From contig SVDU01000003.1 in NCBI GenBank assembly GCA_015057705.1, forward strand, positions 124,001 through 188,000: a stretch of 64,000 bases of DNA, given 5' to 3'. The translations under genes and the position numbers were made by a program. The notes below the pieces were generated by a model. The model was not told where the DNA came from. It did no database searches and was given only the letters and a program-made list of their open reading frames with translations. The stretch comes from Paenibacillaceae bacterium (lineage in GTDB: Bacteria > Bacillota > Clostridia > Lachnospirales > Lachnospiraceae). Position 1 is the stretch's first letter. Each line of letters begins with the position of its first letter. This document shows positions 1 through 8,107 of the stretch, piece after piece.

Positions 1-236
1 TACACCTGGTTGCCATGTTTTTATCAGCAGGTGCAGTGGGAAATATGATTGACCGGTTCACCAGAGGTTATGTGGTAGACTTTTTGTATTTTAAATTAAT
101 TGATTTTCCTATTTTTAATGTGGCTGACTGTTATGTTACGGTTTCCATGTTCATTTTTCTGCTATTATTTTTATTTTATTATAAAGAAGAAGACTTACAA
201 TGCCTGTCTTTTCGTAAAAAGGAGGAACAGGCTTGA
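1..236 (+). CDS. lspA: Lipoprotein signal peptidase (signal peptidase II), 3' part only
   Basis: The reading frame is open from the window edge, so the 5' end is missing. The visible part carries both family signatures: GAVGNMIDR followed by GYVVDF, and FNVAD, whose aspartates form the catalytic pair of this membrane aspartic peptidase that removes signal peptides from prolipoproteins. A hydrophobic last membrane helix follows FNVAD and the protein ends in a basic tail. The stop codon overlaps the TTG start of rluD, the usual lspA-rluD coupling in Firmicutes. Several lipoproteins in this window (for example the ugpB and rbsB-like products) would be its substrates. Confidence 0.93.
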   Translation, partial: HLVAMFLSAGAVGNMIDRFTRGYVVDFLYFKLIDFPIFNVADCYVTVSMFIFLLLFLFYYKEEDLQCLSFRKKEEQA

Positions 237-1147
237 ATCAGGAATATTTTGTAGAAGCGGGCGAATCAGCAATCCGCATTGACCGGTATCTAAGCGAGCG
301 AAACCAGGACATATCCCGGTCTTATTTACAAAAGCTTTTAAAGGATGAAAAAGTTCTGGTAGATGGTAAACCAGTAAAAAGCAATTATAAAGTAAGTGCC
401 GGAGATAAAATTCAGCTAACCATTCCGGATGCGGTTGAACTGGAGATTGAAGCAGAGGAAATGGATCTGGACATTCTTTATGAAGATAAAGATATTATTC
501 TTATAAATAAACCTAAGGGCATGGTGGTTCACCCGGCTGCCGGACATTTTAGCGGTACGCTGGTAAATGCTCTGATGGCTCATTGCCGTGATGATTTGTC
601 AGGAATTAATGGAGTCATGCGTCCGGGTATCGTTCACCGCATTGATATGGATACCACAGGCGTTTTAATTGTGTGCAAAAATGACAACTCTCACAATTCC
701 ATCGCACAGCAGTTAAAAGACCACTCCATTACAAGAAAGTATTATGCAATTGTCCATGGTGTGCTAAAGGAAGAGGAAGGCACTGTTTCTGCCCCCATCG
801 GACGCCATCCCGTTGACCGGAAAAAGATGAGCGTGAATGAAAAAAACGGAAGAGAAGCAACTACCCATTTTCGTGTTCTGGAACGCTTTAAACAGTTTAC
901 CTATGTGGAATGCCAGCTGGAAACGGGGCGTACCCACCAGATCCGCGTTCATATGGCCAGTATCGGTCATCCGCTTTTAGGAGATGTTGTTTATGGTCCC
1001 TCAAAAAGTCCCTACAAATTAACGGGTCAGACTCTTCATGCAGGAGTATTGGGGATTGTACACCCCACCACAGGGGAATATATGGAGTTTCATGCACCAT
1101 TACCAGATTATTTTGAAGATTTATTGAGAAAATTACGTGCCACCTAG
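233..1147 (+). CDS. rluD: Ribosomal large subunit pseudouridine synthase, RluD family
   Basis: The 304-residue product has an N-terminal S4 RNA-binding domain (about residues 12-75) followed by the RluA/RluD pseudouridine synthase domain. The catalytic motif [12 protein letters not shown] is visible near residue 130, and the motif [11 protein letters not shown] near 230. It should isomerise uridines in 23S rRNA (helix 69 in the classic RluD). The start is TTG at 233, preceded by AAGGAGG at the right distance and overlapping the lspA stop, so the two are translationally coupled. A rho-independent terminator overlaps the stop codon. RluD versus another RluA-family member cannot be separated by eye. 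Confidence 0.92.
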   Translation: MNQEYFVEAGESAIRIDRYLSERNQDISRSYLQKLLKDEKVLVDGKPVKSNYKVSAGDKIQLTIPDAVELEIEAEEMDLDILYEDKDIILINKPKGMVVHPAAGHFSGTLVNALMAHCRDDLSGINGVMRPGIVHRIDMDTTGVLIVCKNDNSHNSIAQQLKDHSITRKYYAIVHGVLKEEEGTVSAPIGRHPVDRKKMSVNEKNGREATTHFRVLERFKQFTYVECQLETGRTHQIRVHMASIGHPLLGDVVYGPSKSPYKLTGQTLHAGVLGIVHPTTGEYMEFHAPLPDYFEDLLRKLRAT

Positions 1148-1171
1148 ATCATTAGATCCAGGTGGTTTTTT
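1140..1171 (+). terminator. Rho-independent terminator after rluD
   Basis: CCACCT pairs with AGGTGG around a loop that can itself pair GATC with GATC, and six T residues follow. The left arm contains the end of the rluD coding region. Confidence 0.85.
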
Positions 1172-1267
1172 ATTTGGATAATAACTGTTAAATATGGATA
1201 AAATATGGATTTTTCAGAAATTTTGTTGTATAATAGTATTATAAGATAACTGGAAGGAGTGATCGAT

Positions 1268-1909
1268 ATGAGTGAAAACTTAGTGATTGCGATTGGAAGG
1301 CAGTGCGGAAGTTCTGGTAAGGTTATTGGAGAGAAAGTGGCGGCCGCCCTTGGTATTAAATGCTATGATAAGGAGTTACTGGCACTGGCTGCCAAGAATA
1401 GTGGTTTATGTGAGGAATTATTTCAAAGCCATGATGAAAAGCCAACCAATAGCTTTTTATATTCTCTGGTTATGGATACATATAATGTTGGATTAACAAG
1501 TTCCGGTTATATGGATATGCCTATAAATCACAAGATTTTTCTGGCGCAGTTTGATACGATTAAGAAGCTGGCAGAAGAAGAATCCTGTGTTATTGTTGGA
1601 AGATGTGCGGACTATGCATTGGCAGATGATCCAAATCTTGTTTCTGTATTTATTACAGCAGATGACAAAGATAAGATACAGTCCTTAAAAGAGCTGTACC
1701 AGATTGATGACGCAAAGGCAAAGGAAGTAATGGTTAAGACAGATAAAAAGCGTTCCAGTTACTATAACTACTATTCCAATAAAAAGTGGGGAGATGTGAG
1801 AAGCTACGATTTATGTATTAACCGCAGCCCTATTGGTGTGGATGGTGCAGTAGATATGATACTGAAGTATATTGAAGTAAAAGATAAGGGAAAAAACCAA
1901 CAGAAGTAA
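1268..1909 (+). CDS. Cytidylate-kinase-like family protein
   Basis: The 213-residue product begins with the nucleotide-binding loop GRQCGSSGKVIGEKVA, as in the cytidylate kinase-like family (Pfam Cytidylate_kin2), in which the P-loop is degenerate compared with Cmk. Further family marks are CYDKELL and VIVGRCADYAL. It probably phosphorylates a nucleotide or related substrate, but the real substrate of this clostridial family is not known. ATG at 1268 is preferred over the in-frame GTG at 1259 because GGAAGGAG lies 8 bases upstream of it. The gene stands alone between two terminators. Confidence 0.82.
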   Translation: MSENLVIAIGRQCGSSGKVIGEKVAAALGIKCYDKELLALAAKNSGLCEELFQSHDEKPTNSFLYSLVMDTYNVGLTSSGYMDMPINHKIFLAQFDTIKKLAEEESCVIVGRCADYALADDPNLVSVFITADDKDKIQSLKELYQIDDAKAKEVMVKTDKKRSSYYNYYSNKKWGDVRSYDLCINRSPIGVDGAVDMILKYIEVKDKGKNQQK

Positions 1910-1923
1910 ATAGATTTTAAAAG

Positions 1924-1954
1924 CGGACATTTCTTGGATCAGGGGAAATGTCCG
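1924..1954 (+). terminator. Hairpin after the cytidylate-kinase-like gene
   Basis: A perfect 10-bp stem (CGGACATTTC with GAAATGTCCG) lies just after the stop codon. There is no real T tract, and its right arm touches the -35 box of the yhf promoter, so termination efficiency is uncertain. Confidence 0.55.
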
Positions 1955-1983
1955 TTGACATTTACTCATGAATGTGATAATGT
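1955..1983 (+). promoter_or_regulatory. Promoter of the yhf operon
   Basis: A consensus TTGACA (1955-1960) is separated by 17 bases from TAATGT (1978-1983). The palindromic operator starts 3 bases further on, so a bound regulator would block the start region. Confidence 0.7.
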
Positions 1984-1986
1984 TTG

Positions 1987-2008
1987 AATATACAAAATAA
2001 TGTAAATT
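1987..2008 (+). promoter_or_regulatory. Operator copy 1 of the yhf operon
   Basis: AATATACA-N6-TGTAAATT is an inverted repeat with one mismatch, directly downstream of the -10 box and 20 bases before yhfZ. The same element with the same spacer recurs at 2982-3003. The likely ligand is the YhfZ regulator encoded between the two sites. Confidence 0.7.
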
Positions 2009-2027
2009 ATGATGAGAGCGTGATTGG

Positions 2028-2963
2028 ATGAAAGAAAAGAACCTGGGGTATGGGAGCTTATATCAGAAAACCGGAGTAACAAAAAGCCTGCTGGCTCTTG
2101 ATTTAATGTCAAGAGATGTGGGAGACAGACTTCTCCCCATATCAGAGTATCAGGAAAAATTCGGAGTTTCCCGTGGAACGATACAGAATGCGTTTGCCTT
2201 TTTGAAGGATAGCAATGCGGTTGTTTTAGAAAATCATGGTCACCAGGGAACTTATATTACATCACTGGATCATAAGAAGCTGCAGGAGAATTGTATGCCC
2301 AGAGGGGTTATGGGTATCATGCCTCTGCCTTATTCCGTAACGTATGAAGGTTTGGCTACTGCCATGTATGAACAATTTTCTTCTTTAAACTTTAACATGG
2401 CTTATGCAAGAGGAGCGGTGGGACGTATAGAACTGGTGGAATCAGGTACGTATCATTTTGCACTATGTTCCCAGTTTGCTGCTGAACAATCCATAAAAGA
2501 TGGAAAACAGATTGAAATAGCAATAAATTTTGGACCCGGAAGTTTTCTTTCCAGGCATGTTCTGCTTTTGGCTGATTCCAGATATGACAGTATCCAGGAT
2601 GGAATGAGAGTAGCTTATGACAGCAATTCCCTGGATCAAAGCTTCATTACAAGAAATATCATTCATGGCAGGAATGTGACGCTGGTTCCCATCAGAACAC
2701 AGCAGACTTTAACTGCATTAAAAGAAGGAATCATAGATGCGGGTGTATGGAATTATGATGACATTCAGGAGAATAAGCATGATTCTGTGAAAGTGGCATT
2801 TCTTGCAGACTCTGATTACAATAACCTGTTTTCCACGGCGGTTCTTGTGATTGGAAAAGAAGAGGAGTACTTAAAAGCAATGTTATTAAAATATATTCAT
2901 ACAGCACAGGTTACCGCTATTATACGTGATGTTAGAGAAAAGAAAAGAGAACCCTTTTTTTAA
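2028..2963 (+). CDS. yhfZ: YhfZ-family GntR-like transcriptional regulator
   Basis: The 311-residue product has an N-terminal winged helix-turn-helix of GntR type (SRDVGDRLLPISEYQEKF, then VSRGTIQNAFAFL) at about residues 25-75. It is followed by a long domain resembling a type 2 periplasmic binding protein, as expected of a YhfZ effector domain. It is the first gene of the yhf operon and is bracketed by two copies of one palindrome, which suggests autoregulation. The effector is unknown. The ribosome binding site is weak (GAGAG), giving modest translation as is common for repressors. Confidence 0.85.
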   Translation: MKEKNLGYGSLYQKTGVTKSLLALDLMSRDVGDRLLPISEYQEKFGVSRGTIQNAFAFLKDSNAVVLENHGHQGTYITSLDHKKLQENCMPRGVMGIMPLPYSVTYEGLATAMYEQFSSLNFNMAYARGAVGRIELVESGTYHFALCSQFAAEQSIKDGKQIEIAINFGPGSFLSRHVLLLADSRYDSIQDGMRVAYDSNSLDQSFITRNIIHGRNVTLVPIRTQQTLTALKEGIIDAGVWNYDDIQENKHDSVKVAFLADSDYNNLFSTAVLVIGKEEEYLKAMLLKYIHTAQVTAIIRDVREKKREPFF

Positions 2964-2973
2964 TTGGGTTTTT
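2950..2973 (+). terminator. Weak hairpin with T tract between yhfZ and yhfY
   Basis: AACCC pairs with GGGTT over an AT loop, followed by a short T run at the end of yhfZ. The 5-bp stem is marginal. It could reduce readthrough from the regulator into the structural genes. Confidence 0.35.
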
Positions 2974-2981
2974 AATCTATC

Positions 2982-3003
2982 AATATACAAAATAATGTAT
3001 ATT
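2982..3003 (+). promoter_or_regulatory. Operator copy 2 of the yhf operon
   Basis: AATATACA-N6-TGTATATT is a perfect 8-bp inverted repeat located between yhfZ and yhfY. It shares its spacer and almost all arm bases with the copy at 1987-2008. Confidence 0.72.
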
Positions 3004-3019
3004 AGACTTGGGGGAAATC

Positions 3020-3379
3020 ATGAATCTAAATGAACTTTTAATGGAACGTCTGAACATTCTGGAAGAGAATCATGTAATTTGTACGGAAGCAGCTAATTAT
3101 TCAAAAATAGCCGTGATGCGTATTCTGGCTGAAATACCGGATTTGGAAGAATCAAAAGCGGTGATGTTCATTACCCATCTTGCTATGGCAGTACAGAGAA
3201 TTTTAAGTGGTGAGGATGAAACTGCGTTGGACAGTCAGGTTTTAAAAAGTGTAATGGATGAGCCGGTTTTCAAACAGGCGCAGGAACTTAGGGATGAACT
3301 ATTGCAGGAAACCGAAATTCAGTTTCCACAATCAGAAAAGGATTTTTTAGCCGTTCATCTTTGTAACCTGCTTACATAA
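3020..3379 (+). CDS. yhfY: YhfY-type PRD-domain protein
   Basis: The 119-residue product consists of a single PTS regulation domain. Two conserved-type histidines are visible, in FITHLAMAVQRI and in FLAVHLCNLL. PRDs are normally phosphorylated by PTS proteins, but no DNA-binding or EII domain is attached here, as in E. coli YhfY. ATG at 3020 is chosen over the upstream in-frame TTG at 3008 because GGGGG lies directly before it. The context suggests a regulatory or adaptor role for the YhfU/YhfT pair. The function is not established. Confidence 0.75.
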   Translation: MNLNELLMERLNILEENHVICTEAANYSKIAVMRILAEIPDLEESKAVMFITHLAMAVQRILSGEDETALDSQVLKSVMDEPVFKQAQELRDELLQETEIQFPQSEKDFLAVHLCNLLT

Positions 3380-3434
3380 TAAGGTGTGAATGCGAAATCG
3401 CATTTATATAAAGGAGAAAAAAGGAGGTAGCAAA

Positions 3435-3803
3435 ATGAAAATTGTGGTTGGGGGCCAGATTGACAAGGAAGAAATCGCTAAAATTGTGAGTCAGCTTATG
3501 AATGGAAAAGCTGAGATCGAAATTAAGGGTGATCTCGATGGTGCCATGGGAATCAGGGAAGGGAAATACGATTATTATGTGGGGGCTTGTAATACAGGAG
3601 GGGGCGGAGCCCTTGCAATGGCACTGGCGCTGTTAGGCTCTAAATCCTGTTCTACTATTTCCATGCCTGGCCAGATTAAAAGCGAAGCATTTATACGGGA
3701 AGAGGTAGACAAAGGGAAAAAAGCGTTTGGTTTTACAGCCCAGCATAAAGATGAGGTTCTACCGGTTCTGTTAAAGGCAATCTGCGAAAAAGAGGGGGTA
3801 TAA
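3435..3803 (+). CDS. yhfU: YhfU family protein (DUF2620)
   Basis: The 122-residue soluble protein starts with MKIVVGGQID and contains a glycine-rich patch (ACNTGGGGALAMALALLG). It matches the small DUF2620/YhfU family. An AAGGAGG site precedes ATG 3435. It is followed 4 bases later by the membrane gene yhfT, so the two probably act together. The biochemical role is unknown; a small phosphoryl- or ligand-carrying domain paired with a permease is an inference only. Confidence 0.78.
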   Translation: MKIVVGGQIDKEEIAKIVSQLMNGKAEIEIKGDLDGAMGIREGKYDYYVGACNTGGGGALAMALALLGSKSCSTISMPGQIKSEAFIREEVDKGKKAFGFTAQHKDEVLPVLLKAICEKEGV

Positions 3804-3807
3804 TGAT

Positions 3808-5118
3808 ATGAAATATCTTGTAATTACATTAATCGGAGCGCTGGCTTCTGTTCTTTCTAACCAGGGAATTGCAGTATTTAATGATGGTTTTAGACCAATT
3901 GCAGGTCAGTATTTTAATGGAGAAATCAGCCGTAAAGAATTAGCGGCCATGAGTTTTGCCATCAGCTTCGGACTGGTAATTGGATTTGGTATTCCCACTT
4001 CCATAGCAGCAAGTATTATTCTCATCCACTGTTTGCTGCTGACCACAGATATGATCGGTTCCTTCTGCAATAACAGCAGAAACGGTATGATTCTTTCAGC
4101 GGTTATCGGAGCGGTTTATGGTGTTGCCATTCTGGCAGGACTGGAATTTATCGTTAAATTTTTTGGTTATCTTCCTTACAATTTTACAAGTGATTTAGGA
4201 AGTGTATCTGGCTACATAACAGTGGCATTTGCCATATTCCCTGCAATTGGGATTGCTTATCAGCATGGCTTTAAGAAAGGTATGACAGCTGGAGGGGTAA
4301 CGATTCTGGTTTATTATCTGATTAAAAAATTCGGAGTTTTTACACTTGGAGCTGGTAAGGTTACTTTAAATGCAGAAGGCATGGCAATGTTGGCAGGAAT
4401 GATACTAATGATTATTTTTGCTGCACAGCGCAAAGGAACAGAAAATACCAACGAGGTACTTACCCAGGGCTTTGAAGGCAATATTCTCCGGATTCGTAAG
4501 AAATGGCTGCTTCTTGCAATTATGGGCGGTCTTCTTGCGGCAGGAACCAGTCTTTCCATCGTAGCAGGTGATCCGGCCTCCTTGGCACTGTTAGCAAAAC
4601 AAGAGTACAGCAACGCCGGTCTGACTGCTCTGGCGAGAGCAATCGGTTTTATTCCACTTGTATTTACCACTGCCATTGTTACTGGAGTTTATGGCGTGGC
4701 AGGATGCACATTTGTTTTTGTGATTGGGCTGTTTTTCCATGGCAATCCCATTGTTGCTTTTGTTCTTGGTTTCGCAGTTATGGTCGCTGAAATTTATCTC
4801 ATCAATATATTTGCAAAGGGCATGGATCGTTTCCCCGGCGTGAAAGATATGGGTGAATATGTGAGAACTTCCATGAATAAGGTGCTTGAGGTTTCACTGC
4901 TGGCAGGAGGAATCGTGGCCGCTGAAAAAATGTCTGTGGCTGCCTCCGGCTACACAGGAATTGGTGCACTGTTTGTAATAGGGGCATTTCTGTTAAATAA
5001 AAAAGCAAAAAAACCAATCGTAGATCTTGCTGTTGGTCCGGTGGCCTGTATCGTATTTGGTATAATGATGAATCTGCTTTTACTGATTGGACTCATCGCA
5101 GTTCCTGTTGCGAAATAA
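3808..5118 (+). CDS. yhfT: YhfT family integral membrane protein, putative transporter
   Basis: The 436-residue protein is almost entirely hydrophobic with about ten to twelve predicted membrane segments, for example near residues 1-20, 45-75, 85-115, 125-150, 190-210, 230-255 and 395-430. It belongs to the YhfT family, which has no described substrate. It sits between yhfU and the catabolic enzymes, so it most likely imports the substrate of the pathway. The motif NDGFRPIAGQYFNGEISRKE after the first helix is charged and probably cytoplasmic. Confidence 0.8.
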   Translation: MKYLVITLIGALASVLSNQGIAVFNDGFRPIAGQYFNGEISRKELAAMSFAISFGLVIGFGIPTSIAASIILIHCLLLTTDMIGSFCNNSRNGMILSAVIGAVYGVAILAGLEFIVKFFGYLPYNFTSDLGSVSGYITVAFAIFPAIGIAYQHGFKKGMTAGGVTILVYYLIKKFGVFTLGAGKVTLNAEGMAMLAGMILMIIFAAQRKGTENTNEVLTQGFEGNILRIRKKWLLLAIMGGLLAAGTSLSIVAGDPASLALLAKQEYSNAGLTALARAIGFIPLVFTTAIVTGVYGVAGCTFVFVIGLFFHGNPIVAFVLGFAVMVAEIYLINIFAKGMDRFPGVKDMGEYVRTSMNKVLEVSLLAGGIVAAEKMSVAASGYTGIGALFVIGAFLLNKKAKKPIVDLAVGPVACIVFGIMMNLLLLIGLIAVPVAK

Positions 5119-5127
5119 GGTCATTTT

Positions 5128-6117
5128 ATGGAAAAGATTGTACATTATGCAAAGAAGACATTTCTTGCTCTGAAAGATCCCTATCATACGGTTATTACTG
5201 TAAAACCAGGCATTATTGACAGAGCGGCTTCTTTTTTGGAGAACCAGAGTGCGGTCTGGTACACGGGAATTAAAAATACAGACACCATACCGGCAGAACT
5301 AAAAGAACGGCTGGAGGAAAGGGGATTCCTCATTCATACAACGGATCAGATGGCTTTAGGAGGAAGAGCAATTGACTTACAGCTTATTAATCCCATCACT
5401 GGGAACTGGATGACCGGATCCAGCAGCGGTACGGCCTTAAATGTATTTTATGGAATCAATGATGCCGGTATTGGAACGGATGGCGGGGGTAGTGTGCTTG
5501 CCCCAGCCGCCGCTCTCAATCTTTACGGTTTTATATCTCCAATGATCGAGCAGGAGAAAATGATTAGTCATCATAGGATTTCAACAGATGGAATCGGATT
5601 TCAGCCTGCCATAGGCGCCATTACTAGAGATCTTGATACCATGGAGAAGCTGTTAAGCCCTCTGTTTGGATACGCCATAACCAAGTTTCAGCCCCAGGAA
5701 GATACTTACACAATAATTGAGACGGAAAAATGCCATAACCTTCCTGATATTTATGGAAGCCGGGAACCATTGATTGAATATCTAAACAGTACGGTGAAGT
5801 CCCGTACTGTTGTTATATCCAAAGAAGGTCCGGTAGACGTGAATGCTCCTGGAGACAGCATATTCGGACATTTCGATGAAGAAACAGCCAAATGTCAGAG
5901 CCGGTCTGGAAAAGGGCTGATGCGGGTTATTAATATGAGCGGAAAATCAGCACTGACCGTTCCTTCAAAAGGGCTTGGCCGCTGTACGGTTCTTATCTGT
6001 GAAAGCAGGCCGGAGGATATCGCTTATATGTTCCAGCTGGCAAGGGCATACCAAAATCAGCCTTCCCCATTAATTCAACGGTATTTCATGAATTTTGATA
6101 TGTATTTTCAGCAGTAA
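5128..6117 (+). CDS. Short amidase-signature family protein in the yhf operon
   Basis: The 329-residue product carries a compact amidase signature: ALGG, then NPITG, GSSSGTA (97-103) and GTDGGGSVLAPAAALN. The spacing allows an intact Ser-cisSer-Lys triad: Ser122 as nucleophile, Ser98 exactly 24 residues before it, and Lys26 in the motif ITVKPGIID, which aligns with the usual AVKD segment. It is shorter than typical amidases (about 450-500 residues), lacking much of the C-terminal region. E. coli yhf operons do not contain this gene. It would hydrolyse an amide bond in the pathway substrate or an intermediate. The assignment to the family is firm by motif, the substrate is unknown. Confidence 0.75.
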   Translation: MEKIVHYAKKTFLALKDPYHTVITVKPGIIDRAASFLENQSAVWYTGIKNTDTIPAELKERLEERGFLIHTTDQMALGGRAIDLQLINPITGNWMTGSSSGTALNVFYGINDAGIGTDGGGSVLAPAAALNLYGFISPMIEQEKMISHHRISTDGIGFQPAIGAITRDLDTMEKLLSPLFGYAITKFQPQEDTYTIIETEKCHNLPDIYGSREPLIEYLNSTVKSRTVVISKEGPVDVNAPGDSIFGHFDEETAKCQSRSGKGLMRVINMSGKSALTVPSKGLGRCTVLICESRPEDIAYMFQLARAYQNQPSPLIQRYFMNFDMYFQQ

Positions 6118-6132
6118 AGAGAGGAGGAACTT

Positions 6133-7011
6133 ATGAAAAAAGGATATACACTAATGCATGAACACATCACCATAGATTTATCCGGAATCAAGAATGATGA
6201 GGACTGCCGTCTGGACTGCTTTGAGGAGTCACAAAATGAGCTGTTACGACTGTATGAGCTAGGGGTAAGAAGAATCCTCGATGTAACCAATATCGGCATG
6301 GGACGAAACTCTAATTACTGCCGTCTGATGGAAGAAAGCACCGGGATACAGATTCTTTCAGCAACTGGGTTTTATAAGGAGCCCTTTCTTCCGGATTTTG
6401 TTTATACCACGTCTGTCAGGGAACTGGCCAAGCTTGCGGTAAAAGAAATCTCAGAAGGGATTGCAAATACAGGAATTAAGGCAAGTGTAATCGGGGAATT
6501 CGGCACCAGTAAGGATACCTTTACTGAAATGGAACGGAAAGTTTTTGATTCCATGGCTCTTGCAGCCGTACAAACCGGTGCAGTTGTCACGACCCATACG
6601 ACCCTTGGAACCATGGCTTTGGAACAGGCAGAATATTTAAAGACCGAAGGAGTAAAGCCGGAAAATATTATTATCGGGCATCTGGATCTGTCCCAAAATC
6701 CCGATACCATTATATCGGTATTGAAGGAAGGCGTAAATATTGGATTTGATACAGTAGGAAAAAATAATTACTGTCCGGATACATTCCGCGCCCAGATGTT
6801 AAAACGAATAGCTAAAGAAGGTTATCTGGATCAGGTGGTGCTATCCATGGATATTACCAGAAAGTCACATTTAAAGAAGTGGGGAGGACCAGGCTATGCA
6901 TATTTGTTTGAGACATTTCTCCCCATGCTTCTGGAATACGGGTTGTCTGAGGCGCAGATTGAGCAGTTGATGATTGATAATCCAAACAGGATATTAAAAC
7001 AGGAGGCTTAA
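6133..7011 (+). CDS. php: Phosphotriesterase homology protein
   Basis: The 292-residue amidohydrolase-superfamily protein shows the expected binuclear metal ligands: MHEHI (HxH) at residues 9-13, GEFG near 117 with glutamate as the bridging ligand as in E. coli PHP, TTHTT, IGHLDLS and a late SMDIT aspartate. Related enzymes hydrolyse lactones or phosphoesters, but the E. coli protein itself has no agreed substrate. A GAGGAGG site precedes the ATG. The gene is tightly spaced with its neighbours in the operon. Confidence 0.88.
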   Translation: MKKGYTLMHEHITIDLSGIKNDEDCRLDCFEESQNELLRLYELGVRRILDVTNIGMGRNSNYCRLMEESTGIQILSATGFYKEPFLPDFVYTTSVRELAKLAVKEISEGIANTGIKASVIGEFGTSKDTFTEMERKVFDSMALAAVQTGAVVTTHTTLGTMALEQAEYLKTEGVKPENIIIGHLDLSQNPDTIISVLKEGVNIGFDTVGKNNYCPDTFRAQMLKRIAKEGYLDQVVLSMDITRKSHLKKWGGPGYAYLFETFLPMLLEYGLSEAQIEQLMIDNPNRILKQEA

Positions 7012-7012
7012 C

Positions 7013-8107
7013 ATGAATACCAGTCCACTTAACAGCTTATCCGTTCAGGAAGCAGCCAGACTGCAATTTAAAATCATTGACTGCATTACGAAAAGATTTG
7101 AAGGTCATGAAATATTAACACAGGGAGATTTTGGAGTCACTCCAGGAATCAACAAACCTGTCATAACTCAGAAAGCAGAACACGTAATTGCAGATATTTT
7201 TGATGCAGAAGCCTGTATTCTGGTGAGAGGGGCAGGAACTGGAGCTATTCGCCTGGGACTTCACAGTATGTTAAAACCAGGTGAAAAAATACTGGTTCAC
7301 AAAGCGCCTGTTTACAATACTACAGCTGTTTCCATGGAAATGATGAACATTTCGGCGGTTGAGGCAGATTATAATGACTTAAGTGAGATCAAGCAGGTAA
7401 TAAAGGAGAACCCGGGTCTAAAAGGAGCACTGATACAGTATACAAGACAGAAACCGGAGGATGCCTACGATATGGCCCAGGTGGTGAAAACAATAAAAGA
7501 AAGCGGCAGTCTGCCAGTTCTCACTGATGACAATTATGCCGTTATGAAAGTCAGCCGGATTGGAATTCAGTGCGGCGCTGATCTTTCCTGTTTTTCAGCG
7601 TTTAAACTTCTGGGACCGGAGGGGGTCGGCGTAATCGTAGGAAAGGCTTCCTATATTGAAAAGCTGGTGAGAGAAAATTATTCCGGTGGTATGCAGGTGC
7701 AGGGATACGAGGCACTTGAAGTACTCCGTGGTTTTGCATATGCGCCGGTGGCTCTTGCCATACAGGCAGAGGTAAACGAAGAATGTGTAACACGGCTGAA
7801 TTCAGGTGAGATACCTTGCGTAAAGCAGGCATTTCTTGCAAATGCACAGTCAAAGGTTCTTCTGGTGGAGTTTAAAGAAGAGATTGCTGAGAAAGTTCTT
7901 AAAGAAGCAGAGAAATTAGGAGCAGCGCCTAATCCGGTAGGAGCTGAATCGAAATATGAGATCGTACCCATGTTTTACAAGATATCCGGGACGTTTCAGA
8001 GTACAGATCCGGCACTTAAGAAGCGCATGATTCGTATCAATCCCATGCGTTCAGGTGCTGATACCATTTTACGTATATTAAGAGAAGCAGCGGAAAGAGT
8101 GATATAG
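7013..8107 (+). CDS. yhfS: YhfS family PLP-dependent enzyme, aminotransferase fold
   Basis: The 364-residue product has the fold type I PLP pattern: a glycine-rich cofactor loop (VRGAGTGAIRLGL), the aspartate in LTDDNYAV, and the likely Schiff-base lysine in SCFSAFKLLGPEGVG. It resembles cysteine desulfurase/threonine aldolase-like enzymes grouped as YhfS. It starts 2 bases after the php stop codon. Transamination or side-chain cleavage of an amino compound would fit, but which one cannot be told from the sequence. Confidence 0.82.
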   Translation: MNTSPLNSLSVQEAARLQFKIIDCITKRFEGHEILTQGDFGVTPGINKPVITQKAEHVIADIFDAEACILVRGAGTGAIRLGLHSMLKPGEKILVHKAPVYNTTAVSMEMMNISAVEADYNDLSEIKQVIKENPGLKGALIQYTRQKPEDAYDMAQVVKTIKESGSLPVLTDDNYAVMKVSRIGIQCGADLSCFSAFKLLGPEGVGVIVGKASYIEKLVRENYSGGMQVQGYEALEVLRGFAYAPVALAIQAEVNEECVTRLNSGEIPCVKQAFLANAQSKVLLVEFKEEIAEKVLKEAEKLGAAPNPVGAESKYEIVPMFYKISGTFQSTDPALKKRMIRINPMRSGADTILRILREAAERVI

